Position numbers and translations under genes: made by a program
In this document: positions 33,545 to 46,235 of the stretch, piece by piece
How the letters are laid out: every line of letters begins with the position of its first letter
How positions within the stretch are numbered: the first letter of the stretch is position 1
DNA from: Athripsodes cinereus
Taxonomy: Eukaryota; Arthropoda; Insecta; Trichoptera; Leptoceridae
Direction: 5' to 3'
DNA: 64,000 bases
Assembly (NCBI GenBank): GCA_947579605.1
Contig: OX388305.1
Coordinates: forward strand, 32,625,542-32,689,541
Notes under the pieces: model-generated
What the model was told of the DNA's origin: nothing
Databases searched by the model: none
Seen by the model: only the letters and a program-made list of their open reading frames with translations

Positions 33545-35605
33545 TTAGACAGTGAGAATGAAACTAGTAAATCTAAAAAGTAAGATTGTGTTGGAATAAT
33601 ACATCTTAATTTATTTTGGAGTTAAGACGTTAATGGAGGCTGTGTAACGAAGGAAGTCGGAATAATATAGAAGAAAAAAGTCGTTCATAAAGTATACATT
33701 ATATACATACAGTAGTATCTAAGTCTAAGATGCTTACTGTACCTTCTAAGCCTTATAATATACTTTTTCATTTCTAATGAACTTTGTTTGCCATAACTTT
33801 TCTCGCTACCGTTTCCGGTAACGAAGTCCATTCTGAAGACGTGTAGGATTTCAATAAACATACCCACATATAAAGGTACATACGGCTCGTGTAACTTTCG
33901 TAACAATACAAAATGTCGCTCCATTATATTGGTACATAATACACAATATGTTTTCAAAATTTCTCATGTGCCAAGTTTTAAAAGCCATTCCTGCATTCGT
34001 ATACACATAAAATACACACTGATTCATATACTTATGTCGTTATATTATAAAGTGAGGCTTGTCTAACAACATTTACATAATCAGAAGCTAAGTGTTTTAG
34101 ATACTAAACCATATTCATATTTTAAATAATAATTTATATACATTTCAAGTAGAATCACATTATCGATTAGGTGTCATATTTTATTTTTATTTATTTATTT
34201 ATTTTATTTATTTATTCTCCTTGCACATCATCATTACATAACAGTGTTAACAAAATAATATAAAATGATTTTATATTCGACGTTAATAAAAGGTGTTCCT
34301 AACAATTATTCATTAATCAGAGATTCATCAAATTGAATAAGACTCTGTAAATATATTCATTTCAACAAAGTCCACTACCTGAATTCTATGTTAGAGATTT
34401 CAGTCGATTGATTGATATCATGTTTTTTAATCGTCAATGTATAAATCTTTAAGGAATAAAAAATGTAAGTGTTTTAAAAATGCCTGTATCTAGTAGCAAA
34501 GAAATAAAAACTAGTTATTTATATGCGTTAAATCTTTTCGGAGTAAATAAATTTGTTGGAAATTTATGAACATTAGCTGTCATGTGCTTACAAAACAAAT
34601 ATTTTTATCTCCATAACAGTGGTTGGTTTTCCATTGTACATTTTTCATATTACGTGATATATTATTATTGCTATTTGAATTTGTGAAAATATACAAATGA
34701 AATTAAAGAGCGAAATTTGTTTGAATGGGTGGATGATGTCATCGGATGTTATTAATATTATGATATCTACGGCTCATGGCTATTTTATCATATTTTTAAA
34801 AACCGAAGCAGTTTTTCTTTGCAATGATGTTTGAAATATTATTCGTAAGTATAATATATTAGTAAGAGTTTCGAATTACGTAATATATTGCCAGGAAGAA
34901 TACAAAATAATATTCGTTATTTAGTCTTAAAATGATTTGGCCTGAAAATAACGACCACCTGAATAAGAATTTTTTTTTTTTAGAATAATTTCTTTATTCT
35001 TTACTAATTACCTTTATTATGTTTAATTTTTTTAAATTTATATATTTATTCAATAATAAAACAACAATACAACAATATTATATAGTACACAAATATTACA
35101 TTATAGTGCAATGGTATTTTTTTATAATTTCCTCAGTCAGTAGTTGAGTCTCTGGTATGAGAGGAAACAGTTTTTTAAACATATAAGAAATTTTGGTCAA
35201 GTTACAGGTGTCTATTGTGAACTCCTTTGTACCATTTAAGTATACGCAGAACTAGATTCAGTTTTTTTACATTTCAACGAATTGACTTCATATGAAAACA
35301 CATTCGAAATATTACGAGATATCAAACTTACAAGTTAATATATTGTATGCCGTGAATGAGTGAAGAATACTGATGATAAATATATTATTCGCGCAAAGTT
35401 TTGATAAAGTTATTTTATCGTATTCAACTCTGAAAAGTTGTGTCTTGTAGATATTTTGTCACATATTACGTTAATCAATATGTCTGTTTTGTTTGACACT
35501 GATCATAATTGATACTGTAAAGGAGTAAATAATATCTTTTGTTTTTTTTTGTTGTTAATTTTATCGTATAATATGTCGTATATTTACATTAGCTCTTTTC
35601 TGTAA
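33545..35605. other. AT-rich spacer
   Basis: Apart from a LINE tail at 34184-34250 nothing was recognised. The 90-codon minus-strand frame at 33685-33957 shows no domain. Confidence 0.35.
34184..34250 (-). repeat. LINE 3' tail, family B
   Basis: (TTTA)n then CTCCTTGCACATCATCATTA, matching 17945-18115. Confidence 0.5.
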
Positions 35606-35744
35606 ATGCATGAACATTACATAACATAACAATTCACACATATCGAGCTAGTCCCAAATTAAGATTGAATCTTGTGTTATGGGTACTAACGCAACGATAC
35701 ACATATGCAATGATTACAATGATTACCTTAGTTAGTAAAGAGCG

Positions 35745-35800
35745 CCCTTGAGGTGGATTTTTTTTCACAAAACGGCGCTTTACAAATCATCCAATTAATA
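35745..35800 (+). repeat. GGCGC-containing interspersed repeat
   Basis: GCGCCCTTGAGGTGG and AAACGGCGCTTTACAAAT, nearly the same as 45293-45345. Confidence 0.5.
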
Positions 35801-35819
35801 ATAAATAATAATAATAAAA

Positions 35820-35990
35820 TATCAATATTAATAAACACAGTTAATTTTTCACTAGATGTTTTAATAAAACTCGAGCGCGTTTGTCAAAAGCTCAGTTTGG
35901 ACTAAATGTCAATCTGAGCTTTTGACGAGAGCGCTCGAGTTTTAATAAAACAATTTGTGAAAAAATTAACTGTGTTTATAAATATTGAAA
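35820..35990. mobile_element. Fold-back element inside the SINE
   Basis: The arms of about 75 bases share AAACACAGTTAATTTTT, AAAACTCGAGCGC and TCAAAAGCTCAG in inverse orientation around a short centre (about 35896-35912). An almost perfect palindrome. Confidence 0.75.
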
Positions 35991-36156
35991 ATTGTAATCT
36001 TGAATTACTCTGTGAATGTAAAAACATTAGAATTAATATATACAATGCACTAAACACACATAGGTACATGTAACACCCAGACCCAGCACATTTTGAAAAA
36101 GGTCATTTTGCCCTGGCCGAGAATCGAACCCGGGACCTTGTGCCACACCGGCCGAC

Positions 36157-38598
36157 ATTGAGTTATTATTATTGTTTTTTTATTTCTATGCACTATTATT
36201 TTTAATGTTACATAAGTAGGTACCTATATACCTACTTTTTAAAGATCACAGTATTTATAACCTTAAATTATTATTAAGTGATTGTTTATATACCTACATA
36301 GTTTGTATATGCTTTTTTTGATTGGATGTGAAATGCATATTTTTAATTGTTTTTGTAACATTTTTTTGTAAGAGGCATTAGTCGTTCATTTGATAAATGA
36401 ATAAATAAATATACATAAAAAATAAACAAATATAATAAAAATACTTTGTGAACAGTTATAAAAAATATTTGATTTTAATCTTAAGGATCGTTTAATTATT
36501 AAAGTTGGTTGTAAAAGTGTCAGTTTCATAATAAAAATACATAATATATAATAGGTATTTAATAACAACATTATTAAGTGGCATTAAATTACATTATCAC
36601 AAAGAATGTTTTAGCTGTTAAGTTATTTAAATATCTGATATTCATCGTGATAGCCATTTTATTAACGATGTACCTTGCATATAAATAACGTTTTAAATAT
36701 CAAAAATGATAAAATATTTATGTTATTGTTTGTGTTAATTGTTATAGTAGATCATACATTTTATCATTAGCTTGTAAGGTAAACAACATCTAAATACAAC
36801 TCAAGTAACGTATAATATTATGTAGATATGTGGATACCTAAATATTCAACAAGTTATCGTTTGTGTTGGTTATAATTATTGTAGGTTTTGTGTCTGTAAG
36901 ATAACTCCACCACCACCACCTTATGTTACAATAATATATTATAAACATGAAAGTTTTGTCAGCACGTAACATTGTTTGGTGTTACTTGCTAATCTTTATT
37001 AAGTCCTTGTAAATTAACTACAACATACATAATATATTATAACGGTTAAGGGGCTCCTTCAAATATTTATTTTATTACCTTTTCGAAAGATACATAACTT
37101 AGGGCAACGCATAAGCCTATATGTATATGCTATACTTAGGAAACTCTATACCAATATTATTAATATAATACAGTATTATGTTTGTATGTACTTGTCGTTC
37201 GTCCTTAGTGTCACGGGATCCGCACCTGCTGCTCAGATGATGTAAAAACCTTTTTAGATATTTTCACGGTTGATTCAACACAATTCAGTTTCCATTGATG
37301 AACATAAATTACGGTATCCATCCCTAACTAACTTTATTGTCGATGTAAGCCATTGTAAGGGCTTGAATGATAGATATAAGGTAGAGATGTAATTAAATAA
37401 ATCAATCGCAAAAAGAAAATAATAAAGTTGAATGCTCCACGAATTTACTTTTGGATGAGTAGACATCGAGGGTGAAGTCTTAAATTGCTGTATAGTTAGT
37501 TATACTTGTTGTATCTTGGACGTTGAGCGGAGGGAGTGTATTATTCACTCTCAACAACAAAAGTAATCCTGCCAACCCGTAAGAGTATTCCAGTTTTCCT
37601 GTTTCCCTTCCCATCTGAATTATTCATACTCCCACAACGTATAAAAATTACAGGAGACAGTTGTTAACCCTCTTGACTCTCCTATTACAATAAAATACAT
37701 TAACATTTTGTTTTCTCTTCAAGCATTTCTATGACTTGACAACTATCTAGAATATCTTCACTGTTTACATTCACACAACGGAATTGTCTACTTATCGTTA
37801 GTAACATTTAAGTTGATTTTTGTTTGTGGTGCGGTGGGGCTAGTACTTATTACTTAATATAAAGATATGAGTTTGTTTTCGTTTTCTTTGTTTTATGTTA
37901 GTTGCGGTCGTTTAATTTATTGAAACTAAATGTAAATACTCTCCGGCAACTAACTTAAATACCTACAAGTTGACGTAAATTTGTTGATTTCCTGCCCTCG
38001 TATAAATTTGCTATTTATGGCAGCAATATTATATTTCCGTTTTTTTTCCTTTGTCAGGTAGGTAGCTATGATTCGATTAATATTATGTTGTATGCTATAA
38101 CTTTAGGTGGAAGGGTGGTGAAAGTACAAGAGTTATTTTCTTATATATTTTTTCAATAAGAGTTTATAAAAAAAGTTTATTTCGCACAATAAATCCTCTT
38201 TTATGCAATAAATATACGTAGGATATAAAATGGGAGATACATTAACAGACAATGCCACTATAATACCAGATTCTGAAACTGATCTACAACAGCTAGGTAC
38301 TCGATAAATATTCCTCTTAACAAAATCTAAATACTGTCTTAATCATACGACGCGTGAAGATTTAGATTGTATCAAGAGTAGCCCTGCTGGGTGCTAAGTT
38401 GTATAAAATCAAACTTTTTGATTAAAATCATTGAAACTATTTGAAAAATAAAATAATTTGATTGTATTTTTGTTAACTTCCTATCATTTAAATTAATTAT
38501 TTAGTTAGATACATGTTTTTATTTGTTACTTATTTTACTTTTCGTATGGCCCGGTGTTGATAAATCTTAACCCGTGTGGGCTGCGTCGTATAGGTACT
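36157..38598. other. AT-rich spacer
   Basis: Nothing supported. A 25-codon frame at 38230-38307 (MGDTLTDNATIIPDSETDLQ...) looks coding-like in composition but has no good donor or partner exon. Confidence 0.3.
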
Positions 38599-38790
38599 CT
38601 ACAGTCTTGGCTCTAGTGCTGAGATCCAGTTCACTGTCTCCGGTCCTGCTTTATGGATGTCCTGCAGATCCCCGCTGAATTTTTTGAGATGGATGTCCTG
38701 CACTGTGTGTCTCACCGTCTGCGCATCTCCACATTCACAATCAGGGGAATCTCTTTTTCCCCACCTCCATAGCAAGTAGATGGGTGATTT
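38599..38790 (-). pseudogene. C-terminus of a jockey-like LINE
   Basis: The minus-strand frame reads PIYLLWRWGKRDSPDCECGD, then AQTVRHTVQDIHLKKFSGDL, then PETVNWISALEPRL and TAG at 38599-38601. The C.CG..QTV.H.........F.G...DI...........W...L...L pattern is the usual ending of jockey-group reverse transcriptases. The third zinc-knuckle-like Cys is replaced. The 3' UTR contains a CCATACGAAAAG box on the minus strand. Upstream part is lost. Confidence 0.7.
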
Positions 38791-39711
38791 TGTTTACACT
38801 GAGAAACATGTGTTTGCTGTTAAATTTAATAAATTATAGCAATTTTCATACGCGCACCTATATATTTTGAGTTATCGATGTTCTCTAGCTGTGTACTGTT
38901 TTAAAATTAAATAAATGCACCATCAGTAGGTGAACTGACGTTCAAGTCCGTTGATATGCCAAATAAAATGAAATATAATAACAATGGAAAAAAATGTGTT
39001 TTCGTAATATATAACATCAATCTTTTATCTACTGCGTAAATTACTTCATCTTGAAACACAATGAATAAATGAAAATTATAGATAACATTTATTTCGGATA
39101 ATAAGAGAACAGTAAAATAAAAGTTTCGGCGCGGTATTTCAAATGATAAGAAAGTAGTTTCATAAATGTTTCTACTCTACGTGATATTTCTAAAGGTGTT
39201 GTATACAGGACGTAAATAATCGCGCTTGTTTATTGCTGCCTTATGAATATTTATTACCGTGCGGATAGTAGCAAAGGGTTAAGAAGGCTCATGTATTTGG
39301 GTAGGTGCTGCTGGAACAACATCTTTTCGAGGGTCATTAAGCGTCGCGTGATTTCGAACGTGTCATTTACCTCGTTTTTGTCAATTTTTCTTTAGCATAA
39401 TTCACGCGTGTATCTCGCTCTTCGTGTATTTTACTTATCACAGAAAATGTATTTTCAATAATATCCAAGGAAGTTTCATTTGAAAAAAATCTGCTCTCAT
39501 CTTTCTGATGTGGGTCGACGATTAATATTCCTTTTTGTTTTGGAAATGGAATAGTCATTTGAAGAAAGATTTACTTTCTCTCAATGAATGTTACCATTCC
39601 ATTATTGATATTGATTGTTTTCTTAGAAACTTTACTTTTTAGATTCAGTATTGTAACTTCATATTTAATATTAAACCAATACGAATAATCGTCTGTAAAA
39701 CAGAGATCTAG

Positions 39712-39783
39712 AAAGGCTTGGAGATCTATTGTTTCGGAGGCAAAGGTCCTACCAGGGCTGTTCGGCTATCGGAAGTAAGTAAG
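39712..39783 (+). mobile_element. 3' end of a LINE with GTAA tail
   Basis: The frame RKAWRSIVSEAKVLPGLFGY ends RK and TAA, then (GTAA)n. Sister of the copy at 8313-8600. Confidence 0.7.
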
Positions 39784-39807
39784 TAAAACAGTAATAATAT
39801 TAGAATT

Positions 39808-39945
39808 TTTTTTTATTTTTATTTTTATATTCTTAAGGGACACAAACAGTTCAACCTATCAAATATTAACATTCACATTTCTCCATTAAACAAACCAATC
39901 GAGGTCCCGCAAATTACCGAAGCGTATGACGAACACGTTGCTAGT
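39808..39945 (-). repeat. LINE 3' UTR, inverted relative to 43690-43825
   Basis: T-rich tail, then CTTAAGGGACACAAACAG, CAAATATTAACA and GTCCCGCAAATTACCGAAGC, the inverse complement of 43690-43804. It abuts the truncated 5' edge of the LINE at 39961. Confidence 0.7.
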
Positions 39946-39960
39946 AAATAATAATAACAC

Positions 39961-42428
39961 ATACTTTACCCTGGTGTGATTGTAATGGGAGACTGGAACG
40001 CAGTAGTTGGGGAAGAAAGAGAGGGATCAATCGTAGGAGCGTATGGGCTGGGCATTAGAAACGATAGAGGCAACCGTCTTATTGAATTTTGTGCCAAAAA
40101 TAAAATGGTTATAGCAAACACATGGTTCCAGCACCACTTTAGACATCGTTATACGTGGAAATCTCCCGGAGACAGATTCCGGTCGCAGATTGACTACATT
40201 TTAACGCGGCAACGGTATAGAAACCAAATTAAAGACTGCAGGAGCTATGCAGGCCCGGACATTGATAGCGACCATAATATGGTTGTGGCGGAAACCATAC
40301 TGAAATTCAAAAGGCTCGAGAAGAGAACCACAAAAAGATGGGACTTAAAGCTTTTAAAAACAAAAGAAGTAAAAGAGAAATACGACGAAAAACTAAGGTT
40401 TGCGATTTTGAGAGCAATGAAAGTGTAAACAGAGTATGGGAGAAAATCAAAGAGAAAATTACTACAGCGGCAGATGAGGTAATAGAGAAAAGAAAGCCGC
40501 AAGCTAGGAAAGAATAGATTACGGTCGATATATTAGAAATGATTGAAGAAAGAAGGAGGCTAAAGAACTCGAGAACAGAAGAAGGAAAAAAGGAATATAA
40601 AATCTTGAGAAACAAAATCAACAGGGAGTCCAAATTGAGAAAGGAATGCTATCTGCAAGAAAAATGCAGGAATATCAACAGAAATATAAAACAAAGGAAA
40701 TTTGAAACTGCATATTCTGAAGTCAAGAATTTTTTCAATGATAAGGCACAACCACGATGTGCTATCCAAGATCAAAACGGCAAACTACTGTTTGAGGATG
40801 AATTGATTGTTAAAAGGTGGAAAGAATACCTAGAACAACTTTACAAAGGAAAGAACATACTTGAGGAAAGTAAAGCACTGGAAACAGAATATGACAAAGA
40901 AAATAATGGAGATGACATCTTAAGAAGTGAATTTGATAATGCCTTATCAAAATTGAAAGACGGCAAAGCACCAGGTATTGACCTAATTCCATCAGAGTTG
41001 CTTAAATGCGCAGGAAGCGGCATGCTTGACACTTTGTATAAGCTTGTCTGCAAAATATATAACACAGGAGAGATACCTGAGGACTTCGCCAAATGTCTGA
41101 TACGAGCGCTACCTAAGAAAACAGGCACGACAAAGTGCGAACAACACAGAACATTAAGCATGATATCACACGCTTCTAAGATACTCACTAACATTATAAT
41201 GAAAAGGGCGGAAAGTAAAATCAACGAAACACTTTCAGAAGATCAATTTGGATTCCGCAAAGAGACAGGTACAAGAGATGCAATTCTGAGTCTAAGACTT
41301 GTTCTTGAAAAGAGAATAACAGTAAATAGAAACACGTATGTAGCATTCATCGACCTAGAAAAAGCATTCGATAAAGTAGAATGGGAACAACTTTTTAAGA
41401 CTCTAAACCAGATAGGAATGAGCTATAAGGACAGAAGAGCAATCTGGAGCCTATACAAGAATGAAATGGCTGTAATTAAAAGCGGAGAGAGCTGCGCAGA
41501 AGCGAGGGTAGAACAAGGTGTGAGACAGGGATGCTCAATGTCGCCAGCACTCTTTAACTGCTATATACAGCGAGCTATTGATGAACTCAGAGAAGAAATG
41601 AAGAACTGGACAGGAGTAAAAATAAATGGGAAAAAAGTCGACATGGTTAGATATGCAGACGACATAGCACTGCTCGCAGACTCCGAGATGGAGCTGAACG
41701 AAGCCTTAGGGAAAATGGAAAGTATACTGTTGTCAAAGTACAACATGAAAATAAATAAAGATAAAACAAAATGTATGGTCGTTGGAAGGGAGGAAGCGAC
41801 TGCGAACATTGCCATAAATGGAGTGAGCATCAAACAAGTAAGAGAATTCGTGTACTTGGGCAGCAGAATAAACCAGGACGGACGCTCCAAATCAGAAATT
41901 GTGAGCAGAATAAACCAGGCACGAATTGCCTTTAACAAAAAATCCAAAATATTAGAATCCCCTAATATTGATCTAAGCGTGAGGAAGAATCTCACTAAAG
42001 CCTTTGTGTGGAGCATTTTGTTATATGGGTGCGAGACGTGGACCATCAGCAAGAGGGAAAGCGGACGGTTAGCGGCATTTGAAATGTGGTGCTATAGACG
42101 CATGCTTAAGATTCATTGGTCGGAACACGTCGAAAACGAAGAAGTGTTAACCAGGGTTGGCGAAAAAAGGCAACTCCTCAAAAGAATCTGCCAACAACGA
42201 GCTAATTGGATTGGCCACAACATCAGGCACCCAGGACTGCTCATCGCAATCGCAGAGGGCAGGACCGAAGGCACAAATGGCAGAGGTCGACCGAGAGACG
42301 CCTATATGGACCAACTGAAGAGGGACATGAGCTGTGGCTCATATATGGAGTTGAAGAGACTAGCTGAGAATAGGGAGGAGTGGAGAAATAAGTCAAAACT
42401 CGTTGCAGACCAATCCAATGGATTGTAA
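39961..42428 (+). pseudogene. APE/RT non-LTR retrotransposon, 5'-truncated, two lesions
   Basis: First segment (39961-40428): the second half of the APE endonuclease, with [19 protein letters not shown] and [12 protein letters not shown] motifs. A one-base frameshift near 40395-40405 moves the reading into the next frame, and a TAG at 40515-40517 stands where Trp is expected. From 40539 a 629-codon frame follows: KDGKAPGIDLIPSELLK, DQFGFRKETGTRDA, FIDLEKAFDKVEW, EQGVRQGCSMSPALFN and the catalytic YADD (residues 372-375 of that frame). The C-terminus has RRMLKIHWSEHV and GRGRPRDAYMDQLKRDM. There is no zinc knuckle and no ORF1, as in RTE-like LINEs that fuse APE and RT in one protein. The two lesions make it inactive, but it is little decayed. 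Confidence 0.85.
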
Positions 42429-43454
42429 CTCATTATATATACTTTTATCTGTCAAAAAACAAGACAAAAATCATGAAAATAAGTAGTTAAAAATTACACT
42501 TCGTTAGAATTCATAATAATTAAAAGTTAAAATTATTATTATTATTTAAACATATTTAAATTTAAATCAATCAATAATATTGGATTTTTTCTAATCAGTA
42601 GACTAACGTAATTTAATGTTCAGATTTAAAGTGCATGATTTGTGATTTACTTTTTAATATGTCTATTGTACATTTTCTACATGTAAAAGGCTCACGCCGT
42701 ATATTGAAATACATAATTTGAAATACATGATTGCCGCCCAGTACCACAAATTATGTTCGGGGCTCATTTGTGAGACGTACTTGTACGTTGTGTAATAGAT
42801 TTCTTCTCGATCAGCAAGGCAGAGTTCAGAAGGGGTGTAAGGAGTACACTGAATTCTTGAGTCTAAAGAGAGACAGAGATTCAATCAATTCATAATTTGA
42901 ACTATTCTAATCTTAATTGTTTTATTTTTTAATTATTATATATTCTTATAAATTATATTGTAGTGTAATTTTTAGCTACTCATTTTCACGAGGTTTGTTT
43001 TGTTTTTTGCATTTGATATAGGTAGGGTAAGTACAAGTAAAGTCCCCTATCATTACCAATATGTAATACAAACAATGAATGCAACAACAGTGCCAGACAC
43101 ATAAATTTAAACAATCCTAAGCATGAAACAAATACAAAGAATAAAAAAAAAAAAAAATTTAAATAAAAAAACACAATATGATTTTGCTAAAATTCAAAAT
43201 TCATAAAAGATTAATAAACATACAAAACAAGCAAGATAAAAAAATATCCACAAAAAATATAAATATGTAAAGATACATGTAAGAATTTAGATGTAAGAAT
43301 TTAGATATTTAAAATATAAAGGAATAAAAATTTATACAACAACAAATACATAATAAAATGGTTAAAATATACAAATACACAATAAAATGGTCAAAATATG
43401 CAAAAACATAAAATAAAATAAAACAAAGAATTTAGATCAATTCAAACAAAACAC
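42429..43454. other. Possible 3' UTR of the LINE, AT-rich
   Basis: The plus strand is A-rich and T-poor from about 43130 to 43450. It lies between the RT stop and the tail at 43690-43825 and could be the 3' UTR, but no other copy is in the window to prove it. Confidence 0.3.
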
Positions 43455-43610
43455 CCATCCGCAGCACACCCACGGCGACCCCCCACCGAACGCGAGCCGG
43501 CCCCCAAGAGCCCCCGCTCCCACCATCAGGCCGGCGAAAAAGTGCTCTTCGCCAGCCCGATGACTAGAGCGGAAGCTCCCGAAAGCCGGCCCGCGCTCAA
43601 CAAAAAGTCA
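43455..43610. mobile_element. Hypermutated copy of the hammerhead-like fold-back
   Basis: Two arms with GCGAGCCGGC (left, 43492-43529 on the minus strand) and GAGCGGAAGCTC, GAAAGCCGGC (right, plus strand). Unlike the copies at 16219 and 51856 it is GC-rich: on the plus strand most differences are T to C. On the minus strand the left core reads CUGAUGG and GGGG instead of CUGANGA and GAAA. Confidence 0.6.
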
Positions 43611-43689
43611 CCGCGGATACACTACAAATAAGTGCTCTATCTAAATCAATTCAACATGAACATCAATTCAATATGTTATAACTGTTTAC

Positions 43690-43825
43690 TTGCAGCGTGT
43701 TCGTCATACGCTTCGGTAATTTGCGGGACCTTGATTGGTTTGTTTTCTGGAAAAATATGACTGTTAATATTTGTTAAGTTAAACTGTTTGTGTCCCTTAA
43801 GAGGAAATAAATAAATAAATAAACG
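43690..43825 (+). repeat. LINE 3' UTR with AAAT tail
   Basis: CGTGTTCGTCATACGCTTCG, TTGCGGGACC, AAACTGTTTGTGTCCCTTAA and then (AAAT)n. It could be the true 3' end of the LINE at 39961-42428. Confidence 0.6.
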
Positions 43826-44499
43826 ATTAACAAGTTTTTATTACCATTTCTCAATGATATCAGCTATTATTATCTAAAAATAAGTTTGTTGAGATAGATC
43901 AACTCATTTGCAATATAAATATTAAAATATAATTGTTAAAAGTACTGGAACTGACAGTTAATTAACGAGTATACCTTTATTTTTTATTTATTTATTATTC
44001 CAATAGAGCATCCAGAATTAACACGAAAAACAATATAATGGAATATATTGCCCCACTAGATTAAAATCTGTTCTGGATTACCTACTCGATTACCAAAGCT
44101 ACGTTATTCAATAGTGATAAACACAAATTATATTTTGAGATAAATAATTATATACTTATATCTAAATAATTTGTTTATATTTTTTTGTAGCTATATTATA
44201 TCTTAATGATTTTACCTACCGCTGTGTACTGATTGCGAAATGTTACATAATAATAACAAGATTATTTTAACGATGATATTCCTTTAGATTTATATCGCAA
44301 GTCCTTGCTAAAACTCCCACATGAGAATTATGGAAGTATTTTGTTTATTAGTAGAGCAATTTTAGACACGAAATAGCAGAAAATTGAAGCTTTTACTAAA
44401 ATATTCAAATATAATAAATCAAATGTTTTTGTGTTAACACTTTGGAAATTCATTATAATTAAAATGATTTTAAAGCACTGTATAATTTCCAAATTAATT
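43826..44499. other. AT-rich spacer, nothing recognised
   Basis: No supported feature. Confidence 0.35.
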
Positions 44500-44564
44500 A
44501 AGATTTTTTGCCTCACTTTTGTAAACGATTCAGAGTTCTAGGTTTCGTATGGAATTCTGTGTGC
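44500..44564 (+). repeat. Copy of the repeat at 11600-11662
   Basis: AGATTTTTTGCCTCACTTTT and GTATGGAATTCTGTG in the same order and spacing as at 11600-11662. Confidence 0.65.
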
Positions 44565-45292
44565 AAAAATAAAAACTAACTATGGTTAAAATGCAAAGAT
44601 ATCCTGTTTTGGAGTTCACAGCTATATTGTTGTAAGGCAAGGTAATGTGTTCCTTGTATACTTCATGTAAAGAAATGTGGACGACTTGGATTGGATTTAA
44701 ATAATTTAATATATAGGTTTTAACAGATACAAATGAATATTGTATGACTATGGCCTAGATGACAGCAATTCATATTGATATACATTGTATAGATGAGCAG
44801 AAAAAAGATCAAATTTAAACTTTATGAAAACTTCATTAATTTTCGTATTATTCATAAATTACAGCGTTCATTAGTAGCGAGAATGATAATTTATTCAAAT
44901 GTGAAAATATAACAAATAGAGATAATATTTTCATAACTTGACACTCAGTTCAATGAGATCTTCAAGAGGTGTTCAACGCTTACATAATTATTTTTCATTT
45001 AATTTATTTTAATTTATTATTCGCAAGAATAAATCCCATAGAGTCCACTCCTATAGAGTCCCTGTAACGAAATCTTTAACTCTTTATTTATTTAAAAAAA
45101 TGGGCAATACACAACTTTACATCATACCTCCTATTAAAGCTTATTCATAGTCGATTCACTTCATCACGCATTAGCACTAAGCGAATGTCAGTATTACATT
45201 TGTCAACTGTACTTGCAAATAATAGTGTTCTCCGTATTATTGCCACTTGATGGGTACCTTTTTGCTGGGAGTTTCGGGTGATGGATACGATA
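44565..45292. other. AT-rich spacer, nothing recognised
   Basis: No supported feature. Confidence 0.35.
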
Positions 45293-45345
45293 TACAGCGC
45301 CCTTGAGGTCATGTTATGAGTAAACGGCGCTTTACAAATTGTCCA
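45293..45345 (+). repeat. GGCGC-containing interspersed repeat
   Basis: GCGCCCTTGAGGTC and TAAACGGCGCTTTACAAATT, sister of 35745-35800. Confidence 0.5.
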
Positions 45346-45364
45346 TATGTATATATAAATATTA

Positions 45365-45531
45365 TAATTCCCAATTTGTTTTTAGCAACGAACATATAGA
45401 TCTAAGTATAAAAATGTGCCTATGTATAGTTGTATTATTATGCATGTATATTTGTACGAGATGCTTATGTTAGAGTTTTTTGATATTTTGTAAAATGGCG
45501 TAAGCCGTATATTTGTTTGAATAAATAAATA
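45365..45531 (+). repeat. LINE 3' end with AAAT tail
   Basis: AT-rich 3' UTR-like sequence ending GGCGTAAGCCGTATATTTG and (AATA)n. Short, no coding part; source family not identified. Confidence 0.4.
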
Positions 45532-45943
45532 AATTCATAACATTGTACATACACAACATAATTGTTGTACTTAATCAGCCCATCTTTGATTTTATGGTCG
45601 TTTTTAACTGCCTGTTAGTTTTAGTTAGTTAGTTTTCGAGTGTCCTGTAAGAGATAGGTATTTGTAAAACAATAAGTTTAAGACATTTAACGTCTTCAGG
45701 TCAGCGATGGGAAATGTATGCTACCCATCTTGAATGTCTTACCTTTCATCGGCAAGAAGAGGATAAAACGCAACAAGTTCGCTGGTTACCTCATTTGTGG
45801 GAAACCCTGTGATGGTATGTAGGGGTGTATGTAAGAATAAACCTAAAAATAAATGTTTATACTTAAGTACACACCTAATCGCTTCGGTAAATTAGACAGA
45901 AATAATTATATCATTCACAATTAAGTAAACGTATCGTTCAAAA

Positions 45944-46235
45944 TCTAATATATAAAATTCTCGTGTCACGGTTTTATCTTACTCCTTCGAAACGGCTCGA
46001 CCGATTTTGATGAAATTTTGTGTGCTTATCGGGTAGGTCTGAGAATCGGTAAAAATCAGGGTGGTCCACCCTGATTTTTATGTTTTTTAGAATTTTTATT
46101 TCTTGTAAGGCATTCATAAATATATACAGCCCTAAATTTTCACACTTCTACCATAAACCCCTATTTTTTAATAGGGATATTAGTATGTATATGGCATAAT
46201 GTATATGGAAAATTAACGTTTGCCGGGTCTGCTAG
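45944..46235 (+). mobile_element. Non-autonomous Helitron, second copy
   Basis: Starts TCTAATATATAAAATTC, contains GAAACGGCTCGACCGATTTT, ends TTTGCCGGGTCTGCTAG, flanked by A (45943) and T (46236). Shorter than the copy at 5845 because it lacks the LINE tail and the hairpin. Confidence 0.8.

Larger units (their letters stand above)
35610..36156 (-). mobile_element. tRNA-derived SINE split by an insertion
   Basis: The SINE body lies in two parts, 35610-35712 and about 36034-36156. Between them are a GGCGC repeat (35745-35800) and a fold-back element (35820-35990). The head has a deletion: the B-box region runs straight into the terminal GCCACACCGGCCGAC. Confidence 0.7.

Noticed and set aside
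40245..42052. Minus-strand frames opposite the RT pseudogene
   Set aside because: Shadows of the real plus-strand RT frame; hydrophobic Ser/Leu/Phe composition as expected from the complement.
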